From contig NZ_JAJMPA010000001.1 of the NCBI RefSeq assembly GCF_020991475.1, positions 1,736,001-1,800,000 on the forward strand: a stretch of 64,000 nt of DNA, in the 5' to 3' direction. This document shows, piece by piece, positions 8,836 to 18,333 of this stretch. The translations under genes and the position numbers were made by a program. The DNA comes from Pedobacter sp. MC2016-14 (GTDB lineage Bacteria > Bacteroidota > Bacteroidia > Sphingobacteriales > Sphingobacteriaceae). The first letter of the stretch is position 1; each line of letters opens with the position of its first letter. Under the pieces are notes generated by a model, which ran no database searches, was not told where the DNA came from, and was given only the letters and a program-made list of their open reading frames with translations.

Positions 8836-10209
8836 ATGAAATCCGTTAACCCATTTATGCCGCTCTTCCGGTTTAGCTTGCTGTTTTCCTGCTTGCTTTG
8901 TGCTACTTTTTATGTAGAGGCCCAGGAAGTCATTACCATCCAGGAAGCCATTAATAAAACATTGAGCAATAACCTTCAAATCAAACAGTCGCAACTCAGC
9001 GAGAGTTTGTCTGATGAGAATTACAAGCAAAGTAAAAATGCGCTTTTTCCCAGTGTTAATGGTGGCTCAAGCTATAACATTAATTTTGGGCGGAGCCTTG
9101 ATCCCTCTACGCAAGAGTTTGTAAGCCAGAAGTTTTCCTCCTTTAACGGAAACCTTAATGCCAGTGTAAACTTGTTCCAGGGCTTCCAGAAAATGAACCA
9201 GATCAAGCAGAATAAATTGTTGCTGGAGGCCGATCAAACCAATACTGCAAAGGTTAAAAACGATCTAATATTACAGGTCATAACTGCTTACCTTCAAATT
9301 CTTTATAATAAAGATTTTTTGGTTACGGCCAATCAGCAGCTTGCTGTTGCAGAGAGCCAGCTAAAGCAACAACAGCAACTGCTAGATGTTGGGAATAAAA
9401 CACTGGCAGATTTATCTCAGGCAAAATCGCAGGTGGCCACGGCACAGCTTAGTGTTACCAATGCTGCAAATGCACTCACCATTTCTTACTTAACGCTTGC
9501 GCAACTCATGGACATCCCTTCTGCCAGCAAATATGAAATTCAGGCGCCGCTGTTAGCCAGTTTTAATAATCCATCTACGCAGTACAACCCAGATCAGGTG
9601 TATGATGAGGCCTTAAAAATATTTCCCGATGTTAAACTTGCGGCCATCCGTACTGAAGCGGCAAAACGCGCTATAGAAGTGGCTAAGGGAAGTTATTATC
9701 CCAGCCTTTCTTTTGGTGGTAGCCTCGGCACTAATTATTCCAGCAGCAGGTACAGGATGATTGCAACTGGAATGGTAGAACGTTATCCCTTTATAGATCA
9801 GTTTACAGATAACTTTAACCAGGCGGTGGGTATAAACCTGCAAATCCCAATTTTTACCGGTTATGCCGCACGTTCTGGTGTAAGACGCGCAAGAATCAGC
9901 TATCTTCAAAACCAAACGCAAGAACAGTTAACCAAAAACAACTTAAACAAAGTCATTTATCAGGCTGTTGCAGATTTAAAAGCGGCTGAAAGCAGGTTTC
10001 AATCCACTACAGATACTTACCTGGCACAAAAAGATGCTTATTATGTAATCGAACAGCGTTATGAAGTTGGTCTGGTCAATTCGCTCGACTACAGCACGGC
10101 ACAAACAAATTTAAATAAGGCAGAGATAGACATGATTCAGGCTAAATACGATCTGCTGTTCAGGGCCAAGGTTATTGACTATTACCTCGGTCGTCAAATC
10201 ACATTTTAA
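8836..10209 (+). CDS. TolC-family outer-membrane efflux protein
   Basis: 457 residues with a signal peptide (hydrophobic SLLFSCLLCATFYVEA, cleavage before QEV). The rest is the duplicated TolC pattern of long helices and short strands: TIQEAINKTLSNNLQIKQ, INFGRSLDP, NLFQGFQKMNQ, and the second repeat with NLQIPIFTGYAARSG. It should form the trimeric outer-membrane exit duct of a tripartite pump. The membrane-fusion gene begins 28 bases downstream and is surely its partner. No inner-membrane pump gene follows. Confidence 0.92.
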   Translation: MKSVNPFMPLFRFSLLFSCLLCATFYVEAQEVITIQEAINKTLSNNLQIKQSQLSESLSDENYKQSKNALFPSVNGGSSYNINFGRSLDPSTQEFVSQKFSSFNGNLNASVNLFQGFQKMNQIKQNKLLLEADQTNTAKVKNDLILQVITAYLQILYNKDFLVTANQQLAVAESQLKQQQQLLDVGNKTLADLSQAKSQVATAQLSVTNAANALTISYLTLAQLMDIPSASKYEIQAPLLASFNNPSTQYNPDQVYDEALKIFPDVKLAAIRTEAAKRAIEVAKGSYYPSLSFGGSLGTNYSSSRYRMIATGMVERYPFIDQFTDNFNQAVGINLQIPIFTGYAARSGVRRARISYLQNQTQEQLTKNNLNKVIYQAVADLKAAESRFQSTTDTYLAQKDAYYVIEQRYEVGLVNSLDYSTAQTNLNKAEIDMIQAKYDLLFRAKVIDYYLGRQITF

Positions 10210-10237
10210 TTATTACAATCCCCAAAAAAATATAGAT

Positions 10238-11581
10238 ATGAAGCTTAAACACATACTCATTTCCGTAGGCATTATCATCGCCTTGTTGTTTGCCGGCAAG
10301 TTGTCGGGACTTATTGGAGGTGCCAAGGCAGAAAAGGTGACTGTAGAAAAGGCAGCGATACGAAAGGTAATAGAAACGGTTACTGCAAGTGGTAAGGTGC
10401 AGCCAGAAACGGAAGTTAAACTAAGTTCAGAAGTATCTGGAGAAGTGGTGGAACTGCTGGTTAAAGAAGGTGATGTGGTTAAAAAAGGCCAGCTGCTTTG
10501 TAAAGTGCGACCAGATGTGCTAAAGTCTGGTTACGATAGGGCAAGGGCTTCTTACAGTTCGCAGCAGGCCAGCGTGGCTTCTTCGCAGCAACAGTTAAAA
10601 CAATCGCAAGGAAACTTTGCCAATTCAGAAGCTACCTATAAACGTAATGTAGAGCTCTTTACTAAAAAAGTGATTTCTGCCTCGGAGTTTGATGCAGCTA
10701 AGGCTGCTTTCCTTACGGCTAAAACCAATTTGGAAAGCGCCAGGCAAAATGTTATCGCTGCCCGGTTTGGCCTGGAGCAGTCTGCGGCAAACGTACAGGA
10801 AGCGAATGCTAACCTGGCCAAGGCTACCATTTATGCGCCAACAGATGGGGTAATCTCTAAATTGTCTGTAGAGCTTGGCGATCGCATTCTGGGTACGGCT
10901 CAATTTGAAGGTACAGAGATTATGCGCATCTCTAACCTGTCTTCTATGGAAGTTAATGTAGATGTCAATGAAAACGACATCAACAGGGTAGTAGTGGGCG
11001 ACAGTGCAACCATTGAAGTGGATGCCTTTGAAGATAAAAAGTTCAAGGGTGTGGTTACTGAAATTGCCAGTTCTTCTAAAGATGTAGGTACTACTACCTC
11101 TGTAGATCAGGTTACTAATTTTGTAGTTAAGGTGCGCATCCTGTCTGATTCTTATAGTGGTGTTAAAGGCGGTGCCAAGAACCTTCCTTCTCCATTCAGA
11201 CCAGGACTTTCTGCTACGGTAGATATTGAAAGTAGTTCTGTACAGGGCCTTTCTGTTCCTATCCAATCTGTGTTCACTGGCAATGGATCAGATAAGGATA
11301 AAAAGGAGGGTACTGATGCGGATATGGACAAGCAAAAGAACAAGCTGACCGATAAAATGATAAAGCAATATGTATATGTGTATAACAACGGAACGGTAAA
11401 AAAGGTAGAGGTTAAAACAGGCATCCAGAATGATCAAAATATCATTGTTACCGCTGGGCTTAAAGCGGGTACTGAAGTGGTAACCGGGCCATACTCTGCT
11501 ATTCAAAATAGGCTAAAGGACGATGCTAAGGTAGAAAAAGTTACTAAAGATCAGCTTATTGCCCTGGAAGATAAAAAGTAA
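10238..11581 (+). CDS. Periplasmic adaptor (HlyD/MacA-type membrane fusion protein)
   Basis: I start at ATG 10238 (MKLKHILIS, 447 residues), since the longer frame overlaps the end of the TolC gene. One N-terminal anchor helix is followed by the lipoyl-like hairpin (TASGKVQPETEVKLSS, VVKKGQLLCKV), a long coiled coil rich in Ala, Gln and Ser (residues ~85-200), the second lipoyl half (IYAPTDGVISKLSV) and beta-barrel domain. It bridges an inner-membrane pump to TolC. A charged Lys/Asp-rich insert occurs near residue 350. Adaptors of this kind usually pair with MacB-type ABC pumps, which are not found next to it. Confidence 0.92.
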   Translation: MKLKHILISVGIIIALLFAGKLSGLIGGAKAEKVTVEKAAIRKVIETVTASGKVQPETEVKLSSEVSGEVVELLVKEGDVVKKGQLLCKVRPDVLKSGYDRARASYSSQQASVASSQQQLKQSQGNFANSEATYKRNVELFTKKVISASEFDAAKAAFLTAKTNLESARQNVIAARFGLEQSAANVQEANANLAKATIYAPTDGVISKLSVELGDRILGTAQFEGTEIMRISNLSSMEVNVDVNENDINRVVVGDSATIEVDAFEDKKFKGVVTEIASSSKDVGTTTSVDQVTNFVVKVRILSDSYSGVKGGAKNLPSPFRPGLSATVDIESSSVQGLSVPIQSVFTGNGSDKDKKEGTDADMDKQKNKLTDKMIKQYVYVYNNGTVKKVEVKTGIQNDQNIIVTAGLKAGTEVVTGPYSAIQNRLKDDAKVEKVTKDQLIALEDKK

Positions 11582-11613
11582 ACACTTGCTGTAAGAATAA
11601 ATAAGTATAATTG

Positions 11614-11646
11614 TCCCGGTTTACAACAGTAGGCCGGGATTTTTTG
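11614..11646 (+). terminator. Terminator after the efflux pair
   Basis: TCCCGG (11614-11619) pairs with CCGGGA (11634-11639), followed by six T. It lies just before gpsA, suggesting gpsA has its own promoter or partial read-through. Confidence 0.7.
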
Positions 11647-11656
11647 TTTATACACT

Positions 11657-12655
11657 ATGGAGCCAAAAGTTGCTATGATTGGTGGGGGTAGTTGGGCTAC
11701 TGCCATTGTAAAAATGCTTTCAGACAATCTCTCAGAAAAAGAGATTTATTGGTGGATGCGGAGTGATGATTCCATTAATCACATCAAAAAGTACAGGCAT
11801 AACCCCAATTATTTAAGCTCTGTGGAGATTAAACTCCCCGAAACCCACATTTCTTCTGATATCAAATCCATCATTAAAGCTGCGGATTACGTGGTTTTAA
11901 ATGTGCCTGCAGCTTTTTTAAAAGAAACTTTAAAAGAAGTTACACCAGAAGACCTGAAAGGTAAAAAGATCGTTTCGGCCATCAAAGGCATCGTGCCGGA
12001 TGAAAATCAGATTATTGGAGAGTTTATCCACGAAAAATACAACATTCCATTAAAAGATATCCTGGTTATCAGTGGCCCTTGCCATGCTGAAGAGGTTGCG
12101 CTGGAAAAACTGTCTTATTTAACCATCGCCTGCATTGATGTGGAAGCTGCACTTGATTTTTCCCGTTTGCTCAATACGCGCTACCTCAAAACAAACAGCT
12201 CTGATGATATTTTCGGGACTGAATATGCTGCGGTTTTGAAGAACATTTACGCCGTAGCAAGTGGCATTTGTCATGGTATTGGCTATGGGGATAACTTTCA
12301 GGCGGTATTAATTTCCAATGCGGTTAGAGAAATCAGCCGTTTTGTAGATGCGGTTCACCCCATCAACAGGGATATCAATGAGTCGGCCTATCTGGGCGAT
12401 TTGCTGGTAACGGCCTATTCGCAATTTAGCCGTAACCGTACTTTTGGTAACATGATTGGTAAGGGTTATACAGTAAAATCTGCCCAGCTGGAAATGAACA
12501 TGATTGCTGAGGGTTATTATGCTGTAAACTGCATGCACCATATCAATAAAAAATATAAAGTAGAAATGCCTATTAGCAGGGCCGTTTATGCCATTTTATA
12601 CGAAAAACATTCTCCACATATCGAAATGCGCCTCCTTACTGAGCAGTTAAACTAA
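11657..12655 (+). CDS. gpsA: NAD(P)-dependent glycerol-3-phosphate dehydrogenase
   Basis: 332 residues, normal for the family. The Rossmann motif GGGSWATAIVKML opens the protein. Downstream are SAIKGI (catalytic Lys region), SGPCHAEEV, and the helical C-terminal domain with KNIYAVASGICHGIGYGDN, whose Lys is the family catalytic residue, and an SRNRTFG-type substrate block. It reduces dihydroxyacetone phosphate to sn-glycerol 3-phosphate for phospholipid synthesis in the cytoplasm. Confidence 0.95.
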   Translation: MEPKVAMIGGGSWATAIVKMLSDNLSEKEIYWWMRSDDSINHIKKYRHNPNYLSSVEIKLPETHISSDIKSIIKAADYVVLNVPAAFLKETLKEVTPEDLKGKKIVSAIKGIVPDENQIIGEFIHEKYNIPLKDILVISGPCHAEEVALEKLSYLTIACIDVEAALDFSRLLNTRYLKTNSSDDIFGTEYAAVLKNIYAVASGICHGIGYGDNFQAVLISNAVREISRFVDAVHPINRDINESAYLGDLLVTAYSQFSRNRTFGNMIGKGYTVKSAQLEMNMIAEGYYAVNCMHHINKKYKVEMPISRAVYAILYEKHSPHIEMRLLTEQLN

Positions 12656-12699
12656 AACATTATTTCTTGTTGTTTGTTGAAGTTTAAAACGATAAAGCA

Positions 12700-13011
12700 A
12701 TGAACAAGAAATGTATAGCAGGTTTATTAACCTTCGGACTGGTGGTTGTGGTAGCTTTCGCTTCACAGGCACAAGAGAAAAAAACAGTAGGACAAACCAT
12801 TGATAAAACAGCCTCAACCGTAGGTAATAAAACGGCCGAAGTAGCTGTTAAAGGCAGTGCCAAGGTGGTGGATAAGACCTGGAAAGGTATGATGGCGCCA
12901 GATGGTTCTAATGTTTACATCAACAATAAAAACGAAAAATATTACATCAATAAAAAAGGGGCAAAGATCTTCCTTAAAGCTTCACAAATCAAAGCAAGAC
13001 CGAAAGGATAA
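12700..13011 (+). CDS. Small exported protein of unknown function
   Basis: 103 residues with a clear signal peptide (LLTFGLVVVVAFASQA, cleavage before QEK), leaving a basic periplasmic protein of about 80 residues. It contains a Val/Thr/Lys-rich helix-like part (TIDKTASTVGNKTAEVAVKG) and a Tyr/Lys-rich hairpin-like part (VYINNKNEKYYINKKGAKIF). I recognise no family. It is bounded by gpsA upstream and a strong hairpin terminator downstream. Confidence 0.7.
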   Translation: MNKKCIAGLLTFGLVVVVAFASQAQEKKTVGQTIDKTASTVGNKTAEVAVKGSAKVVDKTWKGMMAPDGSNVYINNKNEKYYINKKGAKIFLKASQIKARPKG

Positions 13012-13025
13012 TGCGATTAAAATGG

Positions 13026-13054
13026 AAAAGCCCCGGCAATATGCCAGGGCTTTT
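13026..13054. terminator. Bidirectional terminator
   Basis: AAAAGCCC-C-GGCA and TGCC-A-GGGCTTTT form a stem with one mismatch around a three-base loop, between the small exported protein gene and the convergent helicase gene. Confidence 0.85.
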
Positions 13055-13074
13055 CGTTATAGGTTTTTTAGAAA

Positions 13075-14967
13075 CTATGACCTGCGTCTTCTGTCTCCGC
13101 TTCCGCTTCCTTCTCTTCTCGGACCGCTGCTTGCGCCTCTGTCCTCACGGCTTCTGCCAGAGAAATCTTTAAATCCGCCACCAGCGCTACCGCCTTCACG
13201 TCTTCCGGCACCACCAGAGCTTCTTCCGCCGCTAGCGTATCCGCCTCTGCTACCGCCACCGCCGTAACTTTTGCGTTCGCCACCGCCTCTGCGTTCTCCG
13301 CCACCGTAACCACCACGTTCTTTGCGGTCGCCAACAGGTGCGTCGCCAGATTTTTCAATCCTCACGCCACGGTTGTTAAATTGGATCTCTTTAAAGTTAT
13401 TGAATAAAGAATCAACACTGTCATCTTCTACTTCAAAGAATGAATACACACCTTTTAAGTCGATTTTGCCGATTGATTTTCCGCTGATTTTACCGTTGTT
13501 GCAAACAAATGATAACAAGTCGCCACGCGTAAAGTCGTCTACGGAACCTAAGTTGATAAACAGACGGGTGTAACCAGCACTGCTTCTAGGTCCGCGTTCG
13601 CCTCTTTCACCACGTTCGCCTCTCTCGCCACGCTCATCTGTAGCATTCAAATCAGGTGCGTTTTTGTAATATTCTAAAAAGCGGTTAAACTCTAAAGATG
13701 CAAAACGTTTAATCACTTCATCTTTGCTCAGTTCAGCAAACTCATCCATAATGCGTGGCATATACTGCTCTATCTGAGCCTCATTTACCTCTACATTGTG
13801 AACTTTGTGTACCAATGCAAACAATTGTTTTTCGCAAACATCAAAACCTGTAGGTAATTCTGCTTTTGTAAATTTCTTACCAATAATCCTTTCAATAGAA
13901 CGGATTTTTCCTAGTTCTTTTGAATTGATGATACAGATGGAAACTCCGGTTTTACCAGCACGACCGGTACGACCGCTTCTGTGGGTATAACTTTCAATTT
14001 CATCAGGTAAAGAGTAGTTGATTACGTGCGTAACGTTGTTTACGTCAATACCGCGGGCAGCAACATCAGTTGCAATCAGCAATTGCATGTTACGGTCACG
14101 GAAACGCTGCATTACTTTATCACGTTGTTGTTGAGATAAATCTCCGTGTAAAGCATCCGCATTGTAACCATCTTTAATCAGGTGCTCTGCAACATCCTGG
14201 GTATCCAGTTTAGTTTTACAGAATACTACTGCAAAAATTTCAGGATTAAAATCTACAATTCTTTTTAAGGCAGCATATTTATCTCTTGCACGTACAGTGT
14301 AGTACTCATGCTCAATATTTACGTTACCTGTGTTTTTGGTACCCATGGTCAGTTCAATTGGGCTGTCCATGTAGTTTTTAGCTATTCTTCTTACCTCAGG
14401 AGGCATAGTAGCAGAGAAAAGCCATGTTTTTTTGTCGTCAGGAGTAGTAGACAAAATGTCGTTGATGTCTTCCTGGAAGCCCATGTTTAACATTTCATCT
14501 GCCTCGTCTAGCACTACAAACTTCACGTTAGTGAAGTCAATTGCTTTACGGTTAATGATGTCTAACATTCGGCCCGGTGTAGCCACAACAATTTGTACAC
14601 CGTTTCTAATCTCACGCAGCTGTTGCATAATGTTAGCGCCACCGTAAACGGCAACTACACTAGCTCCAGAGATGTTTTTTGAGAAATTCTTGATGTCGCT
14701 GGTAATCTGCAAGCAAAGCTCTCTAGTCGGGCATAAAATCAATGCCTGCGGCTTATTGCTTTTAAAGTCTATCAATTCTAACAGCGGCAAACCAAATGCG
14801 GCTGTTTTTCCTGTTCCTGTTTGGGCCAAACCAACAAAATCGTTATTGCCCTCTAACAGCACAGGAATACTTTGTTCCTGAATAGGTGTTGGATTTTCGA
14901 AACCTAAATCCTTTACAGCATTAACAACATCATCACTTATCCCCAATAATTTAAATGGGTTATTCAT
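13075..14967 (-). CDS. DEAD-box ATP-dependent RNA helicase with DbpA-type RNA-binding domain
   Basis: I choose ATG 14967 (MNNPFKLLGIS, 630 residues) over the ATG eight codons upstream because it places the family start correctly. Helicase motifs in order: Q-motif (FENPTPIQEQSIP), AQTGTGKT, PTRELC, VVATPGR, VLDEADEML, SATMPP, then ATDVAARGID and HRSGRTGRAG. A DbpA-like RNA-recognition domain follows near residues 460-540 (TRLFINLGSVDDF). The last ~90 residues are a Gly/Arg/Ser-rich RGG-like tail. Four GER triplets in tandem link the helicase core to the RNA-binding domain. It probably remodels structured RNA in ribosome assembly or cold adaptation, like CsdA/DeaD. Confidence 0.93.
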   Translation of the reverse strand: MNNPFKLLGISDDVVNAVKDLGFENPTPIQEQSIPVLLEGNNDFVGLAQTGTGKTAAFGLPLLELIDFKSNKPQALILCPTRELCLQITSDIKNFSKNISGASVVAVYGGANIMQQLREIRNGVQIVVATPGRMLDIINRKAIDFTNVKFVVLDEADEMLNMGFQEDINDILSTTPDDKKTWLFSATMPPEVRRIAKNYMDSPIELTMGTKNTGNVNIEHEYYTVRARDKYAALKRIVDFNPEIFAVVFCKTKLDTQDVAEHLIKDGYNADALHGDLSQQQRDKVMQRFRDRNMQLLIATDVAARGIDVNNVTHVINYSLPDEIESYTHRSGRTGRAGKTGVSICIINSKELGKIRSIERIIGKKFTKAELPTGFDVCEKQLFALVHKVHNVEVNEAQIEQYMPRIMDEFAELSKDEVIKRFASLEFNRFLEYYKNAPDLNATDERGERGERGERGERGPRSSAGYTRLFINLGSVDDFTRGDLLSFVCNNGKISGKSIGKIDLKGVYSFFEVEDDSVDSLFNNFKEIQFNNRGVRIEKSGDAPVGDRKERGGYGGGERRGGGERKSYGGGGSRGGYASGGRSSGGAGRREGGSAGGGFKDFSGRSREDRGASSGPRREGSGSGDRRRRS

Positions 14968-15058
14968 GTAATATAATTTATTAAGCCGCAAAGATACGCT
15001 TAATAATCAGCATTTTACTGTTTGTGCTGCAAATAAAAAACAGCAGAGCCTCAATTAC

Positions 15059-15526
15059 TTACCTCAAACGGTCAGCCGAACGAATTAAACGTTCATCGTT
15101 ACGGATGCCTCTAACGGCCAAAAAGCACCATATAATCGCTACAATAGGCATAAAGGCACCTGCACCAGCCGTGGTGTTTTCCAGTCCGCCCGGCATTCCC
15201 TGCGCAGATTTAAACACCCAGAAATTTAAAACAGTAAGTAAAATAACAGTAATTACTGCAATTCTTTTCTGCAAAACGCGGTTTTTGAACATAAAAATGT
15301 TGCCAAATGCCAGTACAGCCAGAAAAATATGAAAAACAAGCAAGGGCAGATAGGCTGCTACCTTTACGCTTTGGGCAGGCGCCAATTGTGTAGTTTGGTA
15401 CAAGCCACAAGTATACATCGTTAGTTCGCCACCACTTTCATTTTTGGTAATTAAGGGTAAAAACAGCAGGCATACAAGGGTTAAACTTGTTAGTAATAGC
15501 CAGATCGATTGCACTCTTTGTATCAT
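15059..15526 (-). CDS. DUF4293 membrane protein
   Basis: 155 residues beginning MIQRVQSIWLLLTSL, the typical DUF4293 start. Four hydrophobic segments are visible (near residues 8-25, 58-80, 87-107 and 125-143). DUF4293 is a Bacteroidota family of unknown function. Its start overlaps the longest possible truA frame on the opposite strand, which argues for a shorter truA. Confidence 0.8.
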   Translation of the reverse strand: MIQRVQSIWLLLTSLTLVCLLFLPLITKNESGGELTMYTCGLYQTTQLAPAQSVKVAAYLPLLVFHIFLAVLAFGNIFMFKNRVLQKRIAVITVILLTVLNFWVFKSAQGMPGGLENTTAGAGAFMPIVAIIWCFLAVRGIRNDERLIRSADRLR

Positions 15527-15610
15527 ATCAGTTCAATAATTTGGGCAAATATATCAAAAGCAAGCTGCTTTGTCCCATCATATAGCTTAAAAAATATTAG
15601 TTTTGCCTTC

Positions 15611-16384
15611 TTGAACACACAGCGTTTTTTTATCGAGATCAGCTACAATGGTAGTAATTACCATGGATGGCAAATTCAGCCCAACTCCTTAACGGTGCAG
15701 GAATGTCTGGATAAAGCTTTATCTGTCTATTTCCGGCAGCCGGTAGTTTCTCTTGGTTGCGGACGTACAGATGCGGGTGTACACGCGAGGCAGTTTTTTG
15801 CACATTTCGACCTGCATTTTTCGGCAGATTCGGATGCTGTTGTAAATGAAGGCTTCCTTGGCAAAAGCTTAGCCGGTATCAATTCTCTATTGCCTTATGA
15901 TATTGCGGCAAAGCGCATTTTTAAAGTACATCAGGATGCACATGCACGTTTTGACGCTACTGCCCGCGCATACCAATACCATCTTCATTTTCATAAAGAC
16001 CCTTTTGAGCTTAACCGTTCCTGGCTGTTTAAAGGAGAACTTGATGTAGCCGCAATGAACGAAGCCGCACAACTGCTTTTAAAATATACAGATTTTTCCT
16101 GCTTCAGTAAATCCAATACGCAAACCTTTACCAACAACTGCAAAATTACCGAAGCCAGATTTGAAAACAGTCCTCAGGGCTTGGTCTTTACCATCCGGGC
16201 AGATCGTTTTTTAAGAAACATGGTACGTGCAATTGTGGGTACACTGGTCATGGTAGGTAAAAAGGAAATTACCCTTAACCAGCTCAACGAAATTATTGAA
16301 AGTAAAAACCGCAGCAACGCAGGGCAGTCTGTTCCGGCCTGTGGTTTGTATCTGGTCACTGTAGCTTATCCTTTTGTAAACTAA
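15611..16384 (+). CDS. truA: tRNA pseudouridine(38-40) synthase TruA
   Basis: Recognised from RFFIEISYNGSNYHGWQ, the catalytic-Asp motif GCGRTDAGVHA, ISGIxxLLP-type NSLLPYDIAAK, FDATARAYQYHL and the C-terminal FLRNMVRAIVGTLVMVG. The frame can start at ATG 15509, but that adds 34 unconserved residues and overlaps the DUF4293 gene. A TTG at 15611 gives 257 residues, the normal TruA length with the normal start just before the first strand, so I prefer it; the start is the uncertain point. It makes pseudouridine at positions 38-40 in the anticodon arm. The ABC exporter follows after one base. Confidence 0.9.
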   Translation: MNTQRFFIEISYNGSNYHGWQIQPNSLTVQECLDKALSVYFRQPVVSLGCGRTDAGVHARQFFAHFDLHFSADSDAVVNEGFLGKSLAGINSLLPYDIAAKRIFKVHQDAHARFDATARAYQYHLHFHKDPFELNRSWLFKGELDVAAMNEAAQLLLKYTDFSCFSKSNTQTFTNNCKITEARFENSPQGLVFTIRADRFLRNMVRAIVGTLVMVGKKEITLNQLNEIIESKNRSNAGQSVPACGLYLVTVAYPFVN

Positions 16385-16385
16385 G

Positions 16386-18167
16386 ATGTCTAAAATCACC
16401 GGCGATGCTGTCAATACCGATCTGCTTAAAAGGATTTTTCTTTATGTAAAGCCTTACCGAAAGATTTTTGTGTGGTCTATTGTGCTTACTATTCTGCTTG
16501 CACTAATTGCACCGGTACGTCCTTTTTTAATCAAGTATACACTGGATAATTATATCCTTAACGGCAATTATAACGGTCTGGTGTCCATGACCATCCTGAT
16601 GATATTTCTGCTGGTGCTGCAAAGTGTGATCCAGTATTTGCATACACTGCTCACCAATACGCTTGGGCAGTCTACCATCCGCGATTTGCGGATTGCGGTG
16701 TTTAACCACATTACGCAGCTGAGGCTAAAATATTTTGACCGTACCCCCATCGGACAGCTTATTACCAGGACAGTGTCCGACTTGGAAACCATTGCCGACA
16801 TTTTTTCTGAGGGCCTGATTGTCATCATCGGAGACATCCTTATGGTGATTGTTATTGTGGGTTTCATGGTTTATCGCGACTGGGCACTTACCCTGGTGGT
16901 GCTTTTGCCTTTGCCTTTGCTGATGCTGGCTACTTCCAAATTTCAAAAAGCCATTAAATCTGCATTTCAGGAAATCCGGGCAGAAGTATCCAATTTAAAC
17001 ACCTACTTGCAGGAACACATCAGTGGCATTTCCATTATCCAATATTTTGCCAGGGAAGATCAGGAGTTTCAGAAGTTTAAAAAAATCAATGCACGCTACC
17101 GCGATGCGAATATTCGCTCCAATTGGTACTATTCCATCTTTTTTCCGGTGGTAGAAATCATTTCGGCCATGTCTATGGGCTTACTGGTTTGGTATGGTGC
17201 AAAAAGCATTTTGGAGAAACCGCTTGATGTTACCCCGGGCACCATCACAGAATTTCTACTTTACATTAGCATGTTGTTCCGTCCAATTCGGGAACTGGCA
17301 GATAAATTCAACACCCTGCAAATGGGTATGGTAGGGGCAGAGCGGGTGTTTAAAGTTTTGGATACAGACGAGGTGACGGAAAATAAGGGGATTTATGCGC
17401 CAGCTCAACTGGATGGATCAATCTCTTTTGAAAAGGTATACTTTGCCTATACGGATGAAAATTACGTGCTTAAAGACATCTCTTTTGAGGTAAAAGCTGG
17501 AGATACCGTAGCGCTTGTTGGGGCCACGGGTGCTGGTAAATCTTCTACCATTAACATTCTTAACCGCTTCTACGAAATTCAAAAAGGGGAGATTAAGATA
17601 GATGGCATTAAAATACAGGATTTTGAACTTGGCTATTTGCGGCAGCATATTGCAACGGTTTTGCAGGATGTATTTCTTTTTTCTGATACCATTTTCAATA
17701 ACATCACCTTAAACAATCCTGGTATAAGCATGGATGAGGTAGTAGATGCGGCAAAAAAGGTGGGTGCTCATGATTTTATCTCCCGCTTACCGGGCGGTTA
17801 TTACTACAATGTGATGGAAAGAGGCTCTACACTGTCGGCAGGGCAGGCACAACTCATCTCCTTTATCCGTGCATTGGTTTATAATCCTGCTATCCTGGTA
17901 CTGGACGAAGCCACTTCTTCTGTAGATACGGAAACGGAATTACTCATTCAAAAAGCCATCGATAATTTAATGAAGGGCAGAACGGCTATTGTGATCGCCC
18001 ACAGGCTATCTACCATCCAAAAGGCCAGTCAGATTATTGTGCTGGATAAGGGAGAGATTAAGGAAAAGGGGACGCACCAGGAGCTGTTAAAGCTAGATGG
18101 CTATTACAAAAAATTGTATGACCTGCAGTTTAACTCCAGTGGTATTGTCAATACTGCAATGAACTAA
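16386..18167 (+). CDS. ABC exporter, fused permease-ATPase (MsbA-like)
   Basis: 593 residues: a six-helix type I exporter domain (residues ~25-320) and an ATPase domain with Walker A GATGAGKSS, Q-loop LQDVFLF, signature LSAGQ, Walker B ILVLDEATSSVD and H-loop AHRLS. The signature is LSAGQAQLI where most exporters have LSxGQRQ, a small deviation. It probably works as a homodimer exporting a lipid or drug, as MsbA relatives do; the substrate cannot be read. It is in an apparent operon with truA. Confidence 0.9.
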   Translation: MSKITGDAVNTDLLKRIFLYVKPYRKIFVWSIVLTILLALIAPVRPFLIKYTLDNYILNGNYNGLVSMTILMIFLLVLQSVIQYLHTLLTNTLGQSTIRDLRIAVFNHITQLRLKYFDRTPIGQLITRTVSDLETIADIFSEGLIVIIGDILMVIVIVGFMVYRDWALTLVVLLPLPLLMLATSKFQKAIKSAFQEIRAEVSNLNTYLQEHISGISIIQYFAREDQEFQKFKKINARYRDANIRSNWYYSIFFPVVEIISAMSMGLLVWYGAKSILEKPLDVTPGTITEFLLYISMLFRPIRELADKFNTLQMGMVGAERVFKVLDTDEVTENKGIYAPAQLDGSISFEKVYFAYTDENYVLKDISFEVKAGDTVALVGATGAGKSSTINILNRFYEIQKGEIKIDGIKIQDFELGYLRQHIATVLQDVFLFSDTIFNNITLNNPGISMDEVVDAAKKVGAHDFISRLPGGYYYNVMERGSTLSAGQAQLISFIRALVYNPAILVLDEATSSVDTETELLIQKAIDNLMKGRTAIVIAHRLSTIQKASQIIVLDKGEIKEKGTHQELLKLDGYYKKLYDLQFNSSGIVNTAMN

Positions 18168-18177
18168 CTTGATTGCT

Positions 18178-18220
18178 GAATATTATTGTGGTATATTTCC
18201 AATATTCCACAATAATATTC
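18178..18220. repeat. 43-bp palindrome downstream of the ABC exporter
   Basis: GAATATTATTGTGG (18178-18191) is exactly complementary to CCACAATAATATTC (18207-18220). Inside, ATATT (18193-18197) pairs with AATAT (18201-18205) around a three-base loop, with one T-T mismatch between the two stems. There is no T tract, so it is not a standard terminator; it could be an mRNA-stabilising hairpin, a protein site, or a recombination boundary of the RHS island that begins just after it. Confidence 0.8.
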
Positions 18221-18333
18221 ATACACTCCGGCCCACATGGTAACAGACTCCGGTACTGCTGGTAGGCATGTATTCACATAAAACACACTTTAAACACATT
18301 TCGTTCACGAAAAGGTACCCTTTTGTGGCTTTT

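Noticed and set aside
10625..11266. 213-codon minus-strand frame inside the HlyD-type adaptor gene
   Set aside because: Fully antisense to a well supported gene, with no domain-like pattern.
13068..13358. Ala/Val/Glu-rich minus-strand frame overlapping the helicase 3' end
   Set aside because: It is a shifted reading of the repetitive Gly/Arg codons of the helicase tail; low complexity alone keeps it open.
13588..13635. GC-rich tandem units in the helicase gene as a possible CRISPR or iteron array
   Set aside because: They encode four in-frame Gly-Glu-Arg triplets linking two domains; there are no spacers.
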